Counted from the stretch's first letter, positions 41,463 to 51,427 are shown. The stretch is DNA of 64,000 nucleotides from Actinoplanes lutulentus (GCF_003259845.1 NZ_QLMJ01000001.1:434001-498000); one strand, 5' to 3'. The notes: a model not told the origin generated them from the sequence alone. A program made the numbers and translations.

Positions 41463-43262
41463 ATGGCGCTCCCGATCGAGGACTACGCGATCATCGCGGA
41501 CACACAGACGTCGGCCCTGGTCGGCCGGAACGGGTCGATCGACTGGTTGTGCGTGCCGAGGTTCGACTCGGGCGCCATCTTCGCGGCGCTGCTCGGCGAC
41601 GAGGAGAACGGGCACTGGACGATCGCGCCCGAGGGTGAGTCAACGACGAAACGCCGCTACCGGGACGAGACCCTCGTGCTGGAGACCGAGTTCGAGACAT
41701 CGACCGGTCTGGTACGCCTCGTCGACTTCATGCCACCCCGCACCGAATCCCCGTCCGTGATCCGCCTCGTCGAGGGTGTCCGCGGCGAAGTCGACATGAG
41801 CATGGTCCTGCGGCTGCGCTTCGATTACGGCCACGTGGTCCCGTGGGTCTACAAGGAGCGGAACGACCTGGTGGCGGTCGCCGGCCCGGACGCGGCCTGG
41901 CTGAGCACCCCGGTGGAGACCCGCGGCGAGAACCTCGCCACCCACGCGAACTTCACGGTACGCGCGGGCGACACCATCCCGTTCACCCTGACCTGGCGTC
42001 CGTCGCACCTGACCGCGCCGGAGCCGATCGACCCGGTTCACCAGCTCGGCGTGACCGAGGGCTACTGGCGCGGCTGGGTCTCCGCGTGCACGTACGAAGG
42101 TGAGTGGCGTGACGCCGTCGTACGCTCGCTGTTGACGTTGAAAGCTCTCACGTACGCACCCACCGGTGGCATCGTGGCGGCCGCGACCACGAGCCTGCCG
42201 GAGAAGCTCGGCGGGGTGCGCAACTGGGACTACCGGTTCTGCTGGCTGCGCGACGCCACGATCACGCTGCAGTCGCTGCTCTTCTCCGGTTTCCAGAGCG
42301 AGGCCACGGCCTGGCGCAAATGGCTGCTGCGCGCGATCGCCGGCAACCCCGCGGAGCTGCAGATCATGTACGGGGTAGCCGGCGAGCGCCGCCTAGACGA
42401 GTACACGGCGGACTGGCTGACCGGTTACGACGGCAACCCGGTGCGGATCGGGAACGCGGCGGCCGAGCAGTTCCAGCTGGACGTCTACGGCGAGGTGATG
42501 GACGCGCTGCACCAGGGCCGGCGGGCCGGGCTGAAGGCGGACGACCCGGCCTGGGGTCTGCAGGTCAAGCTGATGGAGTTCGTCGAGCAGCACTGGATGG
42601 ACCCGGACGAGGGCATCTGGGAGGTCCGGGGCGGCTCGAAGCAGTTCACCCACTCGAAGCTGATGGCCTGGGTGGCCGCCGACCGGGCGGTGAAGGCGGT
42701 CGAGGAGTTCGCCCTGGACGGCCCGGTGGACCGGTGGCGCCGGCTGCGCGACGAGATCCGCGCCGACATCCTGGAGAAGGGGTACGACACCGAGCGCCGG
42801 ACGTTCACCCAGTTCTACGGCTCGGCGGAACTGGACGCGTCGCTGTTGATGGTGCCGCTTGTCGGGTTCCTGCCGGCCGACGACGAGCGGGTGATCGGCA
42901 CGGTCGCCGCGATCGAGGAGCACCTGCTGGTCGACGGGTTCGTGCAGCGGTACACCCAGAAAGAGGACACCGACGTGGACGGCCTGCCGCCCGGCGAGGG
43001 CGCGTTCCTGGCCTGCACGTTCTGGCTGGCCGACAACTACGCGCTGATGGGACGGCACGACGAGGCCCGGGAGACGTTCGAGCGGCTCCTCGCGCTGCGC
43101 AACGACGTCGGCCTGCTCTCCGAGGAGTACGACACCGATGCCGGCCGCCTGGTCGGCAACTTCCCGCAGGCGTTCAGCCACGTCCCGCTGATCGACACGG
43201 CGAGGACGCTGAGCAGCGCGCTGGCCCCGACCGAGGCGAGGGCGAAAGAGGGACTCCGTTAG
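41463..43262 (+). CDS. Glycoside hydrolase family 15 protein (glucoamylase/trehalase-like)
   Basis: The 599-aa protein starts [50 protein letters not shown], the N-terminal beta domain of bacterial GH15. The (alpha/alpha)6 barrel follows with [42 protein letters not shown], the catalytic acid region [16 protein letters not shown], and the late [27 protein letters not shown] with the second catalytic Glu. No signal peptide, so it acts inside the cell, as expected for the trehalase or glucodextranase-like actinobacterial branch. Its stop overlaps the stop of the convergent chemoreceptor gene. Confidence 0.85.
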   Translation: MALPIEDYAIIADTQTSALVGRNGSIDWLCVPRFDSGAIFAALLGDEENGHWTIAPEGESTTKRRYRDETLVLETEFETSTGLVRLVDFMPPRTESPSVIRLVEGVRGEVDMSMVLRLRFDYGHVVPWVYKERNDLVAVAGPDAAWLSTPVETRGENLATHANFTVRAGDTIPFTLTWRPSHLTAPEPIDPVHQLGVTEGYWRGWVSACTYEGEWRDAVVRSLLTLKALTYAPTGGIVAAATTSLPEKLGGVRNWDYRFCWLRDATITLQSLLFSGFQSEATAWRKWLLRAIAGNPAELQIMYGVAGERRLDEYTADWLTGYDGNPVRIGNAAAEQFQLDVYGEVMDALHQGRRAGLKADDPAWGLQVKLMEFVEQHWMDPDEGIWEVRGGSKQFTHSKLMAWVAADRAVKAVEEFALDGPVDRWRRLRDEIRADILEKGYDTERRTFTQFYGSAELDASLLMVPLVGFLPADDERVIGTVAAIEEHLLVDGFVQRYTQKEDTDVDGLPPGEGAFLACTFWLADNYALMGRHDEARETFERLLALRNDVGLLSEEYDTDAGRLVGNFPQAFSHVPLIDTARTLSSALAPTEARAKEGLR

Positions 43263-45247
43263 AAGCGGAAGGAACCCACCAGGCGGGTCAGCTGAGACGA
43301 TAAATCCGACAGGTTCGCGGCTGCCTGCTGCGTTGCCCGCGCACCCTCTGCTGTGGAAGCGGCCACCGACGCCACCCCGTTGATCGTGCGCGCCACTTCC
43401 CCACTACTCGACGCGGCATCCGTCACCGTCCGGCTCATCTCCGCCGTCGTCGCCGTCTGCTCCTCGACCGCCGAGGCGATCGTCGTCGTGTAGTCGCCGA
43501 TCTGGGCGATCACCTCGGCGATCTCCCCGATCGCGCCGGCCGCCGAGGAGCTGGAGGCCTGGATCGCGGTGATCCGGGCGGTGATCTGCTCGGTGGCCGA
43601 GGCGGTCTGCTGGGCCAGCTCCTTGACCTCACCGGCCACCACGGCGAAGCCTTTGCCCAGCTCACCGGCGCGGGCCGCCTCGATCGTCGCGTTCAGCGCG
43701 AGCAGGTTCGTCTGCTCGGCGATCGACGTGATCAGCTGGACCACCTCGCCGATCTCGGTGCTGGCCACGCCGAGTTCGGCGACCTGGTTGTTGGTGCGCT
43801 CCGCGATGGAGACGGCCTGGCCGGCGACCTGCGCCGCCTGGGTGGCATTGCTGGAGATCTCAGCGATCGACGCGCTCATCTGCTCGGCGCCGGCCGCGAG
43901 GGCCTGCACACCGGCGTTGACCTGCTCGCTGGCGTCGCTGGCCGCGCCGGCCTGCTGCGAGGCGCTGGTGGCGCCGGATTCGAGGCGGGCGCTCACCTCG
44001 CTGAGTTCCTGCGCCGCGGTGGTGAGGGTTCCGGTGGACCCGGCGATACCCCGGATCGTGGTGCCGACCTTCTCGACGAACCGGTTGAACGCCCCGGCCA
44101 GCTGACCGGCCTCGTCGTCGCGGGCCGCGGTGACCCGCTGGGTCAGGTCGCCGTCGCCGTCGGCGATCTCGGCCATCCGGTCACGGAGCTTCTCGATCGG
44201 CCGGACGATGTTGCGGGCCAGCACGAACGCGGCCATCCCGGCGATCAGCACCGCCACGCAGGCGAGCCCGATGCTGACCCACCGGGTGGTGTTCGCGGCG
44301 GCCAGCACGGTGGCGGTCGGCACCTCGACGACCAGCGCATAGGTGTCGCTGACCCCCAGCGGCACCGGCGCGGCGATCCGCAGGGTCTCCTCGCCGTCCA
44401 CGTCGGTGACCGAGGTGCTTGTCGTCCCGGCCTTCGTCGCGGTGGCGGCCAGCGCGGTCAGGTCGCTCGGCGCGGCCTCCCCGCTGGTGCCGGCCCCGGC
44501 GACCAGCAGGCCGGCGGTGCTGATCAGCGTCGCCGTGCCGGTGCCGAACGGTTTGATCCCGCCGACCAGCGTGCCGATGGTGTCCAGCGCCAGGTCGACG
44601 CCGGCGACACCGACGACAGTGCCGTCACGTTCGATCGGCACGGTCACCGAGGTCATCAGGATCGACTTTCCGCCCACGTCGTAGGCGTACGGCTCGATCA
44701 CCTTCTCCTTGCCGGTGTCGTGCGGCACCAGGTAGTAGTCGCCGTCGCCGGACTGGTCATAACTGGTCAGCGGCGTGAGCGCGAGCTTGTCGCCGTCGCG
44801 GTACCAGTACGGCACGAACCGGCCGGTCGCGTCGGTGGTCGCGTCGGCGTTGCGGTACCGCCGGTCGCGCCCGTCGAACGCGTTCGCGTCCCACCCGGTC
44901 CAGATCCCCAGGTAATCCTCGTGCGCGGCCAGCACCGACTTCAGCTGTGCGCTCGCGGCCGCCCGGGTCCCGCCGTTGTCCGCGGTCGCGGCCAGCACCT
45001 CGGCCATGTCCCGCGCGGTGCCGAACCCGGCGGTGAGCGTCTCCTGAATCTCGGCGCTGCTCGCCTTCGCCACCTCGTCGGCATAATCAAAACCGGTCTC
45101 GCGCGCCTCGTAGGAGTTGCGCCCGGTGATGTAGGTGACCACCACCAGCATCGACACCACCAGCATCAGCACCATCGCGGCGATGACACGCACCTTGATC
45201 GTGATCCGGGACTGGCGCACACCAGCTTGATCGGCACGCTGCGGCAA
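43259..45247 (-). CDS. Methyl-accepting chemotaxis protein with dCache sensor
   Basis: The 662-aa protein has a first membrane helix ([20 protein letters not shown]), a double Cache extracellular sensor (about residues 45-320, with [33 protein letters not shown] and the second Cache [19 protein letters not shown]), a second helix ([19 protein letters not shown]), HAMP and the signalling hairpin with [37 protein letters not shown]. Start codon is uncertain (TTG 45247, or GTG 45220). No che genes are near. Motile-spore genera such as Actinoplanes carry such receptors. Sensor type suggests a small organic ligand such as an amino acid. Confidence 0.9.
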   Translation of the reverse strand: MPQRADQAGVRQSRITIKVRVIAAMVLMLVVSMLVVVTYITGRNSYEARETGFDYADEVAKASSAEIQETLTAGFGTARDMAEVLAATADNGGTRAAASAQLKSVLAAHEDYLGIWTGWDANAFDGRDRRYRNADATTDATGRFVPYWYRDGDKLALTPLTSYDQSGDGDYYLVPHDTGKEKVIEPYAYDVGGKSILMTSVTVPIERDGTVVGVAGVDLALDTIGTLVGGIKPFGTGTATLISTAGLLVAGAGTSGEAAPSDLTALAATATKAGTTSTSVTDVDGEETLRIAAPVPLGVSDTYALVVEVPTATVLAAANTTRWVSIGLACVAVLIAGMAAFVLARNIVRPIEKLRDRMAEIADGDGDLTQRVTAARDDEAGQLAGAFNRFVEKVGTTIRGIAGSTGTLTTAAQELSEVSARLESGATSASQQAGAASDASEQVNAGVQALAAGAEQMSASIAEISSNATQAAQVAGQAVSIAERTNNQVAELGVASTEIGEVVQLITSIAEQTNLLALNATIEAARAGELGKGFAVVAGEVKELAQQTASATEQITARITAIQASSSSAAGAIGEIAEVIAQIGDYTTTIASAVEEQTATTAEMSRTVTDAASSSGEVARTINGVASVAASTAEGARATQQAAANLSDLSSQLTRLVGSFRF

Positions 45248-45295
45248 CGACTGAGGGCGGGCTCCTCACCGAGCCCACCCCCACTTCGGTACGCG

Positions 45296-46369
45296 TCAGC
45301 GCGTGATCGTGAAAGGCGTCAGATCACTCGACGGTATTGCCCGGTACGCCATCCCCCGCAGCGTCTTCGCGTCGACCCAGCTGATCGCCACGATCGGGTC
45401 CTCGCTGTGGTAAGGATCGATGTCCACGCTGGTCCCGTCGCTCAGCGCTCCGGTGGTGACGTCCATCAGCGTGATCTCCGGCCCGGCGTCGTCGACGTAC
45501 GCGATCGCGACCTCGGACGCGTCCGGCGACAGCCGCAGCGAGATGATCCGATCGCAGGTGGCGTTACCGTCCAGCGACACCATCTCCGCCTCGGACGGGG
45601 TGTCCAGGGCGACGAACTCGACGACGCACGGGTTCGACTTCCGGGTCAGGGCGAGCTTCCCGTTCTCCACGTCGGCGCCGTAGATCTGGCCGTCGAAGAA
45701 GTCGGTGACGTCGAGCTGCTCCGGCGTGACGAGCACCCTTTCCCCACCGGCGTTCAGCGTGTGCTCGACCAGGCCGGACGGGCGCCAGAGGTACGCGTAC
45801 TCACTGGTCGCGCTGACAAGCGTGACCTTCTCGCCTGCCTTGCCCACCTCGCGGGTCTGCCGCACCGTGCCGTCCGGACCGGCCACGACGAGGTTGGTCT
45901 TCGAGCCCTGCGGCCCGATCGCCACGATGCTGCCGTCGGCCAGCCCGGCGAACCGGTCCCAGCGATCAGCGCCGACGACCTGGTGTTTCCTCATCTGCCA
46001 GGTGCTGTCCACGGTGAACTCGCCGACCTGGGTGCCGCCGAACTCGGTGTAGATCGGTGTGGCGTTCTCGAAGGTGCGGTACGAGCCGTCGGCGCCGTTG
46101 AGCATCAGACGCTGGGCGCCGGTCGGCAGCGGGGCCGCGGTGGTCGCGGCAGGCGGATTCACCGGTGTCCGGTCCGGTGCCCGGTTCACCGAGACGCCGA
46201 TGCCGACGACCGCGATCACGGCCGCGACTCCGGCGAACGCCGCCGTCATCTGGCGGTTGCGGTGCCGGCGGGCCCGGCGGGGGATGTCAGCGAAATCGCC
46301 ACCGTAACCGGGCTCGGCCTGGGCGACGTCACGGATCAGAGTTTCGATGTCGTGCGGGATGCGGTCCAT
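45296..46369 (-). CDS. Membrane-anchored beta-propeller-like protein, putative sigma partner
   Basis: The 357-aa protein has a cytoplasmic N-terminus of about 40 residues (RIPHDIETLIRDVAQ...DIPRRARRHRNRQ), one helix (TAAFAGVAAVIAVVGIGVSV) and an outside domain of repeated beta-strand blocks (FAGLADGSIVAIGPQG, TSEYAYLWRPSG, RIISLRLSPDASEVAIAYVDD), reminiscent of a WD40/TolB-like propeller. Only 2 bp separate it from the sigma-factor gene. It has no zinc anti-sigma motif. It may be the anti-sigma factor or just co-regulated; position is the only evidence. Confidence 0.65.
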   Translation of the reverse strand: MDRIPHDIETLIRDVAQAEPGYGGDFADIPRRARRHRNRQMTAAFAGVAAVIAVVGIGVSVNRAPDRTPVNPPAATTAAPLPTGAQRLMLNGADGSYRTFENATPIYTEFGGTQVGEFTVDSTWQMRKHQVVGADRWDRFAGLADGSIVAIGPQGSKTNLVVAGPDGTVRQTREVGKAGEKVTLVSATSEYAYLWRPSGLVEHTLNAGGERVLVTPEQLDVTDFFDGQIYGADVENGKLALTRKSNPCVVEFVALDTPSEAEMVSLDGNATCDRIISLRLSPDASEVAIAYVDDAGPEITLMDVTTGALSDGTSVDIDPYHSEDPIVAISWVDAKTLRGMAYRAIPSSDLTPFTITR

Positions 46370-46371
46370 GG

Positions 46372-46899
46372 TCAGGCCTCCTCGTTCAGGTCGCGGCGCA
46401 GGTCGGCGAGCGCGCGGGAGAGTCGGCTCTTCACCGTGCCCTCGCTGATCCGCAGCGCCTCAGCGGTCTCGGCGGTGCTCATGTCCAGAAGGATGCGGCA
46501 GGTCACCACCGCGCGCTGCGGGCGTGGCAGCCGGTCCAGAGCCTCGCGGGCCATCACCACGTTCTCCGCGGCCCCGCGCCGGCCGTGATCCGGCTGATCG
46601 CCCGGCGGCCGTTCCCGCCGCACCTTGCGCCACCATGAGGTGGCCCAGTTCAGGCCGACCCGGAACACCCAGCCTGCCGGGTTTTCCAGGTTGCCCACCG
46701 TCGACCAGCGTTGATAGGCGCGAGCCATCGCCTCGGCCACCGCCTCGCCGGCCAGGTCGTCCCGCCGCAGGGTCACCGCGAGAGCGCGGTAGACCCGGTC
46801 CACATTGGCGCGGTAGAACGCCTCGAAGTCCTCGGCAGGCGGCCCGTTGTCACGCGTGGCCAGTCCCCCGTTTATTGCCGCTCCTGTCGAAGCCGTCAT
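46372..46899 (-). CDS. ECF-type sigma factor (SigE-like)
   Basis: The 175-aa protein has region 2 (FEAFYRANVDRVYRALAVTLRRDDLAGEAVAEAMARAYQRWSTVGNLENPAGWVFRVGLNWATSWWRK) and region 4 (LDRLPRPQRAVVTCRILLDMSTAETAEALRISEGTVKSRLSRALADLRR). I use the ATG at 46899, since upstream readings enter the divergent hydrolase gene. It is co-transcribed with the membrane protein downstream and possibly the chemoreceptor. Region 2.2 is less acidic-rich than usual (DDLAGEAVAEAMARAY), typical of the SigE-like actinomycete group. Confidence 0.85.
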   Translation of the reverse strand: MTASTGAAINGGLATRDNGPPAEDFEAFYRANVDRVYRALAVTLRRDDLAGEAVAEAMARAYQRWSTVGNLENPAGWVFRVGLNWATSWWRKVRRERPPGDQPDHGRRGAAENVVMAREALDRLPRPQRAVVTCRILLDMSTAETAEALRISEGTVKSRLSRALADLRRDLNEEA

Positions 46900-46950
46900 G
46901 ACCAGTACACGCGTCACCCGTCGAAAGGGTTCCCGGGTATTTTCGGGAAT

Positions 46951-47664
46951 GTGGAAACATTTTCGCAGAGCCTCACGATCGCGGTGGCGCAGCCGCTGAC
47001 CAGCGCCCATGACGTCGCGGCGAACGCGGTGGCGCACGCCGAGGCGATCCGGGCCGCCGGCGCCCGCGTGGTGGTCTTCCCGGAGATGTCCCTCACCGGG
47101 TACGAACTGGACGCCGCCGTGGTCGAACCGGACGACCCGAGGCTCGCCCCGATCGTCGAGGCCTGTGCTCACACCGGCACGATCGCCCTGGCCGGCGCGC
47201 CGGTGCCGGGGCCGTGGATCGGCGTGCTCGCGGTCGACGGCAGCGGGGCGCGTGTCGTCTACGGCAAGGTCTACCTGCACGGCAGCGAGGCGGAGTCGTT
47301 CAAGCCGGGCGAGCCGGCGGTCCTCGACGTCGACGGCTGGCGGCTCGGCCTGGCCGTCTGCCGGGACACCGGGATCCCGGAGCACGCGGAACGCACCGCG
47401 GCGCTGGGCATCGACGGTTATCTGGCCGGCGTGGTCCACCACGACCACGAGTCACAGGTGCACGGGGATCGGGCCCGGCGGGTCGCCGCTGATCACGGCG
47501 TGTGGGTGGCCACCGCCGCGTTCGCCGGACCGACCGGTGGCGGCTTCGACCGTACCTCCGGGCGCTCGGGCATCTGGTCCGCCCAGGGTGAGCTACTCGC
47601 CGAGGCCGGGGCAGCTCCCGGAGAGTTCGCGGTGACTACTTTCGCGCGAGCCACCGATACATGA
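46951..47664 (+). CDS. Carbon-nitrogen hydrolase (nitrilase superfamily)
   Basis: The 237-aa protein starts at GTG 46951, six bases after a TATTTC -10-like box; no ribosome site is present. The catalytic Glu is in VVVFPEMSLTGYEL, the Lys in VVYGKVYLHGSE and the Cys in LGLAVCRDTGIPEHA, the complete E-K-C triad. The family cleaves nitriles, amides or N-carbamoyl groups. The protein is somewhat shorter than most members but all catalytic residues are present. Its 3' end overlaps the convergent exporter gene by 29 bp. Confidence 0.85.
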   Translation: METFSQSLTIAVAQPLTSAHDVAANAVAHAEAIRAAGARVVVFPEMSLTGYELDAAVVEPDDPRLAPIVEACAHTGTIALAGAPVPGPWIGVLAVDGSGARVVYGKVYLHGSEAESFKPGEPAVLDVDGWRLGLAVCRDTGIPEHAERTAALGIDGYLAGVVHHDHESQVHGDRARRVAADHGVWVATAAFAGPTGGGFDRTSGRSGIWSAQGELLAEAGAAPGEFAVTTFARATDT

Positions 47665-48805
47665 GACCGGCTGCCAGCAGGCCGGCGGCGCCGACCACCA
47701 CCGCCGACGCCGTCAGCGAGGCCACCGCCGTCACCGCGCCGATCAGCAGCGGCCCGCCACCGGCTCCGAGGTCGGCGCAGACCCGCCACACCCCGAGGAA
47801 CTGCGCCCGCCCGGCCGCCGGTGACACGTCCGCGCCGACCGTCATGACCAGCCCGGCGCTGAGCCCGTTGCCGATGCCCATCAGCACACCGGCGGCGGCC
47901 AGGCCGACCACGCCGTTCGCCAGCGGCAGCAGCGCGAACGCCAGCCCGAGCAACGCCATCGCCGGCACTGCCGCGGACCGCCGGCCGTACAGATCCATCA
48001 GCTTCCCGGCCGGATAGAACAGCAGCATGTCCACCCCGCCGGAGATGCCGTAGATCAGCGCGATGGTCGCCGGTTCCAGGCCGAGCGACGCGCCCCAGAG
48101 CGGCAGGATCGTCTGCCGCGACGCCCGCAGCGCACCGACCAGCAGCACCGCGAGACCGAGAGTGCGCAGTGTGCGGGCGTTGTCCCGGATCACGTCGCGC
48201 AGCGCGGGCGCGGCACCGGCGAACACCGGCCGGCCATGCGGCACCTCCGGCAACGCGAGCAGCAGTACGCTCGCGATCACTGCCGCGCCGAGCGCGACGA
48301 GATACGCACCCTTCAGACCCATCAGGTGTACGGCAACCGACCCGGCGAACGGCCCGAGAAAAGTACCGATCCGGCCCACACCACCGAGCGTCGACATCGC
48401 ACGAGCCCGCAGTTCCGGCCGCACCGCCTCGGCCATGTACGCGTGCCGGGCCACACCCCACGCCGCAGCGGTCAGCCCGACCAGCATGACGGCCACCGCG
48501 AGCAGCAGCACGTGCGAGGCGAACACGCAGGCCAGCAGCGCCGGCACCGCCAGCGAACTGCCGAGCAGCATGGTCCGGCGCTCACCGATCCGGGACACCA
48601 GCACGCCGGCCGGCACCGCGCCGAGGATCTGACCGACACCGACCATGCCGGCGACGACCGCGGCCACCGCGAACGACGCGCCGAGCTCGGTGGCGGAGAG
48701 CGCGAGGACGGGCGCGATCGCGCCGGTGCCGATCGAGTAGACGCCGGACGGCAGGTAGACGGTGGGACCGAGCTGCCGGAGCGTGAGCCCCTTGGCGGCC
48801 GTCAC
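47636..48805 (-). CDS. MFS exporter
   Basis: The 389-aa protein has twelve hydrophobic segments and MFS motif A-like GVLVSRIGERRTMLLGSSLAVP near residue 70. PTVYLPSGVYSIGTGAIAPVLALSATELGASFAVAAVVAGMVGVGQILGAVPAG forms the first helices. Its GTG start overlaps the stop of the TetR gene by 4 nt (48802-48805), so both are made from one transcript. Because the TetR promoter is shared with a macrolide-type glycosyltransferase gene, a drug-export role is likely; the substrate is not known. Confidence 0.85.
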   Translation of the reverse strand: MTAAKGLTLRQLGPTVYLPSGVYSIGTGAIAPVLALSATELGASFAVAAVVAGMVGVGQILGAVPAGVLVSRIGERRTMLLGSSLAVPALLACVFASHVLLLAVAVMLVGLTAAAWGVARHAYMAEAVRPELRARAMSTLGGVGRIGTFLGPFAGSVAVHLMGLKGAYLVALGAAVIASVLLLALPEVPHGRPVFAGAAPALRDVIRDNARTLRTLGLAVLLVGALRASRQTILPLWGASLGLEPATIALIYGISGGVDMLLFYPAGKLMDLYGRRSAAVPAMALLGLAFALLPLANGVVGLAAAGVLMGIGNGLSAGLVMTVGADVSPAAGRAQFLGVWRVCADLGAGGGPLLIGAVTAVASLTASAVVVGAAGLLAAGLMYRWLARK

Positions 48806-49371
48806 GGCGTGATCGCGGCGATCGCCAGCTGGACCACGCCGTCGGCGTACTCGTCGGTGAGCGGTCCGGTCCGCAGCAGCCAGCGGTGGTACAGCGGGCC
48901 GAACAGCAGCTCGACGGCCTGGTCGAGATCGACGTCCGCGCGGATCGGACCCGCTTGCAGCCGCTTCTTCACGGCGTCGAGCTGAGGACGCAGCAGCTGG
49001 TCACGGACCTGCTCGGCGAGTTTCTCGTCGTTGAGGGTCTCGATGGTCAGTGCCCGGGTGGTCGCGGACAGCTTCGGGTCGGCGAACTCGGCGACCGTGG
49101 CCCGCATGACGGTCCGCAGGTCGGCCTCCAGGTCGCCGGTGTCCGGCAGGACCAGAGCTTCGGCGGACGAGGTCGCGTCGATCAGCGCGTCCAGGATGAT
49201 CGCGCCCTTGCCACGCCACCAGCGGTAGATGGTTTGTTTGCCGACCCCGGCCCGGGACGCGATCGCCTCGATGGTCAGGTCGGAGTACCCCGTCTCGGCG
49301 AGCAGTTCGAGGGCGGCGTCCAGGATCGCGCGGCGGGAACGCTCGCTGCGCCGGGCGGGATCGGCGGTCAT
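48802..49371 (-). CDS. TetR-family transcriptional regulator
   Basis: The 189-aa protein starts MTADPARRSERSRRAILDAALELLAETGYSDLTIEAIASRAGVGKQTIYRWWRGKGAIILDAL, a canonical TetR helix-turn-helix (recognition helix VGKQTIYRWW). The C-terminal domain is typical of the TetR_C ligand-binding class with LFGPLYHRWLLRTGPL. It is divergent from the glycosyltransferase gene and leads the exporter gene. Two identical inverted repeats in the intergenic region are its probable operators, allowing autoregulation and control of the whole cassette. Confidence 0.9.
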   Translation of the reverse strand: MTADPARRSERSRRAILDAALELLAETGYSDLTIEAIASRAGVGKQTIYRWWRGKGAIILDALIDATSSAEALVLPDTGDLEADLRTVMRATVAEFADPKLSATTRALTIETLNDEKLAEQVRDQLLRPQLDAVKKRLQAGPIRADVDLDQAVELLFGPLYHRWLLRTGPLTDEYADGVVQLAIAAITP

Positions 49372-49386
49372 GCCAGCACCCTACCG

Positions 49387-49442
49387 CGAGACGCAACGTC
49401 TCGTCTTGACAGGTTGCTCGATTCACGAGACGATACGTCTCG
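49387..49442. promoter_or_regulatory. Twin TetR operators around the glycosyltransferase promoter
   Basis: CGAGACG-N3-CGTCTCG occurs twice, at 49387-49403 and 49426-49442, with spacers CAA and ATA and centres 39 bp apart. A consensus -35 box TTGACA (49406-49411) lies between them, and the expected -10 position falls within the second site. Binding of a dimer at each site would block the glycosyltransferase promoter and the divergent regulator promoter. Confidence 0.8.
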
Positions 49443-49469
49443 TCTCATTGACTTCCCCTGGAGGAACTC

Positions 49470-50642
49470 ATGCCGCACATCGCCGTCGTCAGCATCCCCG
49501 CACACGGGCACGTCAACCCGAGCCTCGAGATCGTGCGTACCCTCGTCGCCCGCGGTCATCGGGTCACCTACGCGAACGACGCCTCGTTCGCCGAGGTCAT
49601 CGAGTCCACCGGGGCGACCCTCCGGCCGTACCGATCAACGTTGCCGACCACCGACGACGTCTGGACCGACGACCCGATCGAGCAGCTCACGCTCTTCCTC
49701 GACGACGCGATCTCGATGCTCCCGCAGCTGCGCGAGGCCTACGACGACGACCGTCCCGACCTGTTCCTCTACGACATCGCCGGCGCGCCGGCCCGGCTCC
49801 TCGGCGAGCAGTGGGGCATCCCCTCGATCCAGCTGTCCAGCACATTCGTGGCCTGGGACGGATACGAGACGGAGATGGCGCCGATGATCGAGGCGATGCG
49901 GGCCGACCCGCGCGGCGCCGACTACTACCGCCGGTTCACCGCGTGGCTGACCGCGGAGGGCTCGTCGGTCACCGACAGCACGGCGTTCCAGGGCCGGCCG
50001 CCGCGCTCGCTCGCGCTCATCCCGCGCGCCATCCAGCCAAACGCCGACCGCGTCGACCCGAAGGTCGTCGATTTCGTCGGCCCGATCCTCGGCGACCGCT
50101 CCCACCAGGGAGAGTGGACCCGGCCGGCCTCCGCCGAGAACGTCCTGCTGGTCTCGCTCGGCTCCGCCTTCACCGACCACGCCGACTTCTACCGCAACTG
50201 CCTCACGGCTTTCGGCGACCTGCCCGGCTGGCACACCGTGCTGCAGATCGGCAAGCACGTCGACCCGGCGTCGCTCGGCGACATCCCGGACAGCGTCGAG
50301 GTGCACCCGTGGGTCCCGCAGCTGGCGATCCTCGATCAGGCCGACGCGTTCCTCACCCACGCCGGCATGGGCGGCAGCAGCGAGGGCCTCTGGGCCGGCA
50401 CTCCGATGATCGCCGCGCCGCAGGCCGCCGACCAGTTCGCCAACGCCGCCCAGCTGGCCGAACTGGGCGTCGCGACCGTCATCGACTCCGCCACGGTCAC
50501 CGCCGCCGAACTCCGGAAAACCCTGCTGGACCTGCTCACCGGCTCGGCGCCGGCTCAGTCCGCCAAGATCAAGGCCCGGGTACGCGCGGAGGGCGGCGCC
50601 GATCGTGCCGCCGACCTGATTCTCGCCGAGCTCGACGGCTGA
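49470..50642 (+). CDS. Macrolide-type glycosyltransferase (MGT family, GT1)
   Basis: The 390-aa protein starts at an ATG after GGAGGA. It has the GT-B N-terminal domain HIAVVSIPAHGHVNPSLEIVRTLVARGHRVTYANDASFAEVIESTGA with the catalytic His near residue 13, and the donor domain with LLVSLGSAFTDHADFYRNCLTAF, WVPQLAILDQADAFLTHAGMGGSSEGLWAGTPMIAAPQAADQFANAAQLAELG, the nucleotide-sugar signature. Close relatives (OleD/OleI/Mgt) inactivate macrolides by adding glucose. The TetR-controlled promoter and the exporter on the other side support a drug-resistance cassette. Acceptor specificity is inferred. Confidence 0.85.
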   Translation: MPHIAVVSIPAHGHVNPSLEIVRTLVARGHRVTYANDASFAEVIESTGATLRPYRSTLPTTDDVWTDDPIEQLTLFLDDAISMLPQLREAYDDDRPDLFLYDIAGAPARLLGEQWGIPSIQLSSTFVAWDGYETEMAPMIEAMRADPRGADYYRRFTAWLTAEGSSVTDSTAFQGRPPRSLALIPRAIQPNADRVDPKVVDFVGPILGDRSHQGEWTRPASAENVLLVSLGSAFTDHADFYRNCLTAFGDLPGWHTVLQIGKHVDPASLGDIPDSVEVHPWVPQLAILDQADAFLTHAGMGGSSEGLWAGTPMIAAPQAADQFANAAQLAELGVATVIDSATVTAAELRKTLLDLLTGSAPAQSAKIKARVRAEGGADRAADLILAELDG

Positions 50643-50659
50643 GCCCACTCAGGGCTCGG

Positions 50660-50740
50660 TGATCCAGCTGTCGTTCACGGCCAGAGTCGCTCCCTGATCC
50701 AGCTGGCGTTCACGGCCAGAGTCGCTCCCTGATCCAGCTG
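50660..50740. repeat. 35-bp tandem duplication at the 3' end of the PNPOx gene
   Basis: The 35-bp stretch beginning TGATCCAGCTG occurs at 50660 and 50695, and its first bases again at 50730 inside the gene. It covers the last codons and stop of the PNPOx gene, so the ends of the coding sequence are copied once downstream in another frame. Confidence 0.7.
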
Positions 50741-51360
50741 TCGCCCTCGCGGCGATAGTGCAATCGCACGTGCCGCCGGTCAGCGTCGCCCTGCCAGAAC
50801 TCGACGCTGACCGGCGAAACGACGTAGACCGTGTAGTCCTCGGCGATGACGCCGGGATCGTCCCGGAGACGTTCCTCCGCCGCCGCGAGGGCTTGCTTCA
50901 GCTCCTCCGGGCCGCCGAGGACCGCGCTCTGCCGGCCGGCCAGGCTCGCCGCCCGTGAGATGTCCGGGCGGGACAGGAAGTCGGCGGCACAGAACTGTTG
51001 ATCCAACGGGGTGGCGTTTCCGCGTACCCTGATCTGTCTCCCCTGCTCGCGCCAATGGAAATTGAGCGCGCCCCACGGGTTTTCCGCGAGCTGGCGCCCT
51101 TTGGCGCTGCTCGCGGCGGTGGCGAACTGCCAGCCGCGATCGTCGAGCTCCCTGAGCATCAGCACGCGCGTGTCCGGCCGCCCATCGGCGCCGGCCGTCG
51201 CCAGAGTCACGACGTGCGGCTCCCGGACACCGGCCTCGACCGCCTCGGCCAGCCACGTCACGAACAGCTCGCGAGGGTCCTCCGGTGCGTTGCCGGCGTC
51301 GAACGACGGCAACGGACCGGCGAGAACGGGCAGGCCACGCAGCAGATGACGAATGCTCAC
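50710..51360 (-). CDS. pdxH: Pyridoxamine 5'-phosphate oxidase (PdxH-like)
   Basis: The 216-aa protein has the full PNPOx plan: DPRELFVTWLAEAVEAGVREPHVVTLATAGADGRPDTRVLMLRELDDRGWQFATAASSAKGRQLAENPWGALNFHWREQGRQIRVRGNATPLD for FMN binding, and the C-terminal dimer motif VEFWQGDADRRHVRLHYRREGDSWIRERLWP that contacts PLP. The enzyme oxidises pyridoxamine/pyridoxine phosphate to PLP with O2 in the cytoplasm. Some actinomycete paralogues of this family act on other substrates; the gene stands alone, without PLP genes nearby. The 3' end is tandemly duplicated downstream. Confidence 0.8.
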   Translation of the reverse strand: MSIRHLLRGLPVLAGPLPSFDAGNAPEDPRELFVTWLAEAVEAGVREPHVVTLATAGADGRPDTRVLMLRELDDRGWQFATAASSAKGRQLAENPWGALNFHWREQGRQIRVRGNATPLDQQFCAADFLSRPDISRAASLAGRQSAVLGGPEELKQALAAAEERLRDDPGVIAEDYTVYVVSPVSVEFWQGDADRRHVRLHYRREGDSWIRERLWP

Positions 51361-51427
51361 CCGCCGAGTTTAGAGGTGTGTCCGATTCGCCGGGTTAAAC
51401 AAACTGGCTGAGGCAATGTCGTGTGGC

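Noticed and set aside
41463..41464. ATG at 41464 as start of the minus-strand aminotransferase gene
   Set aside because: It would overlap the start of the divergent GH15 gene, leaving no promoter space. The GTG at 41425 has a -10 box six bases upstream.
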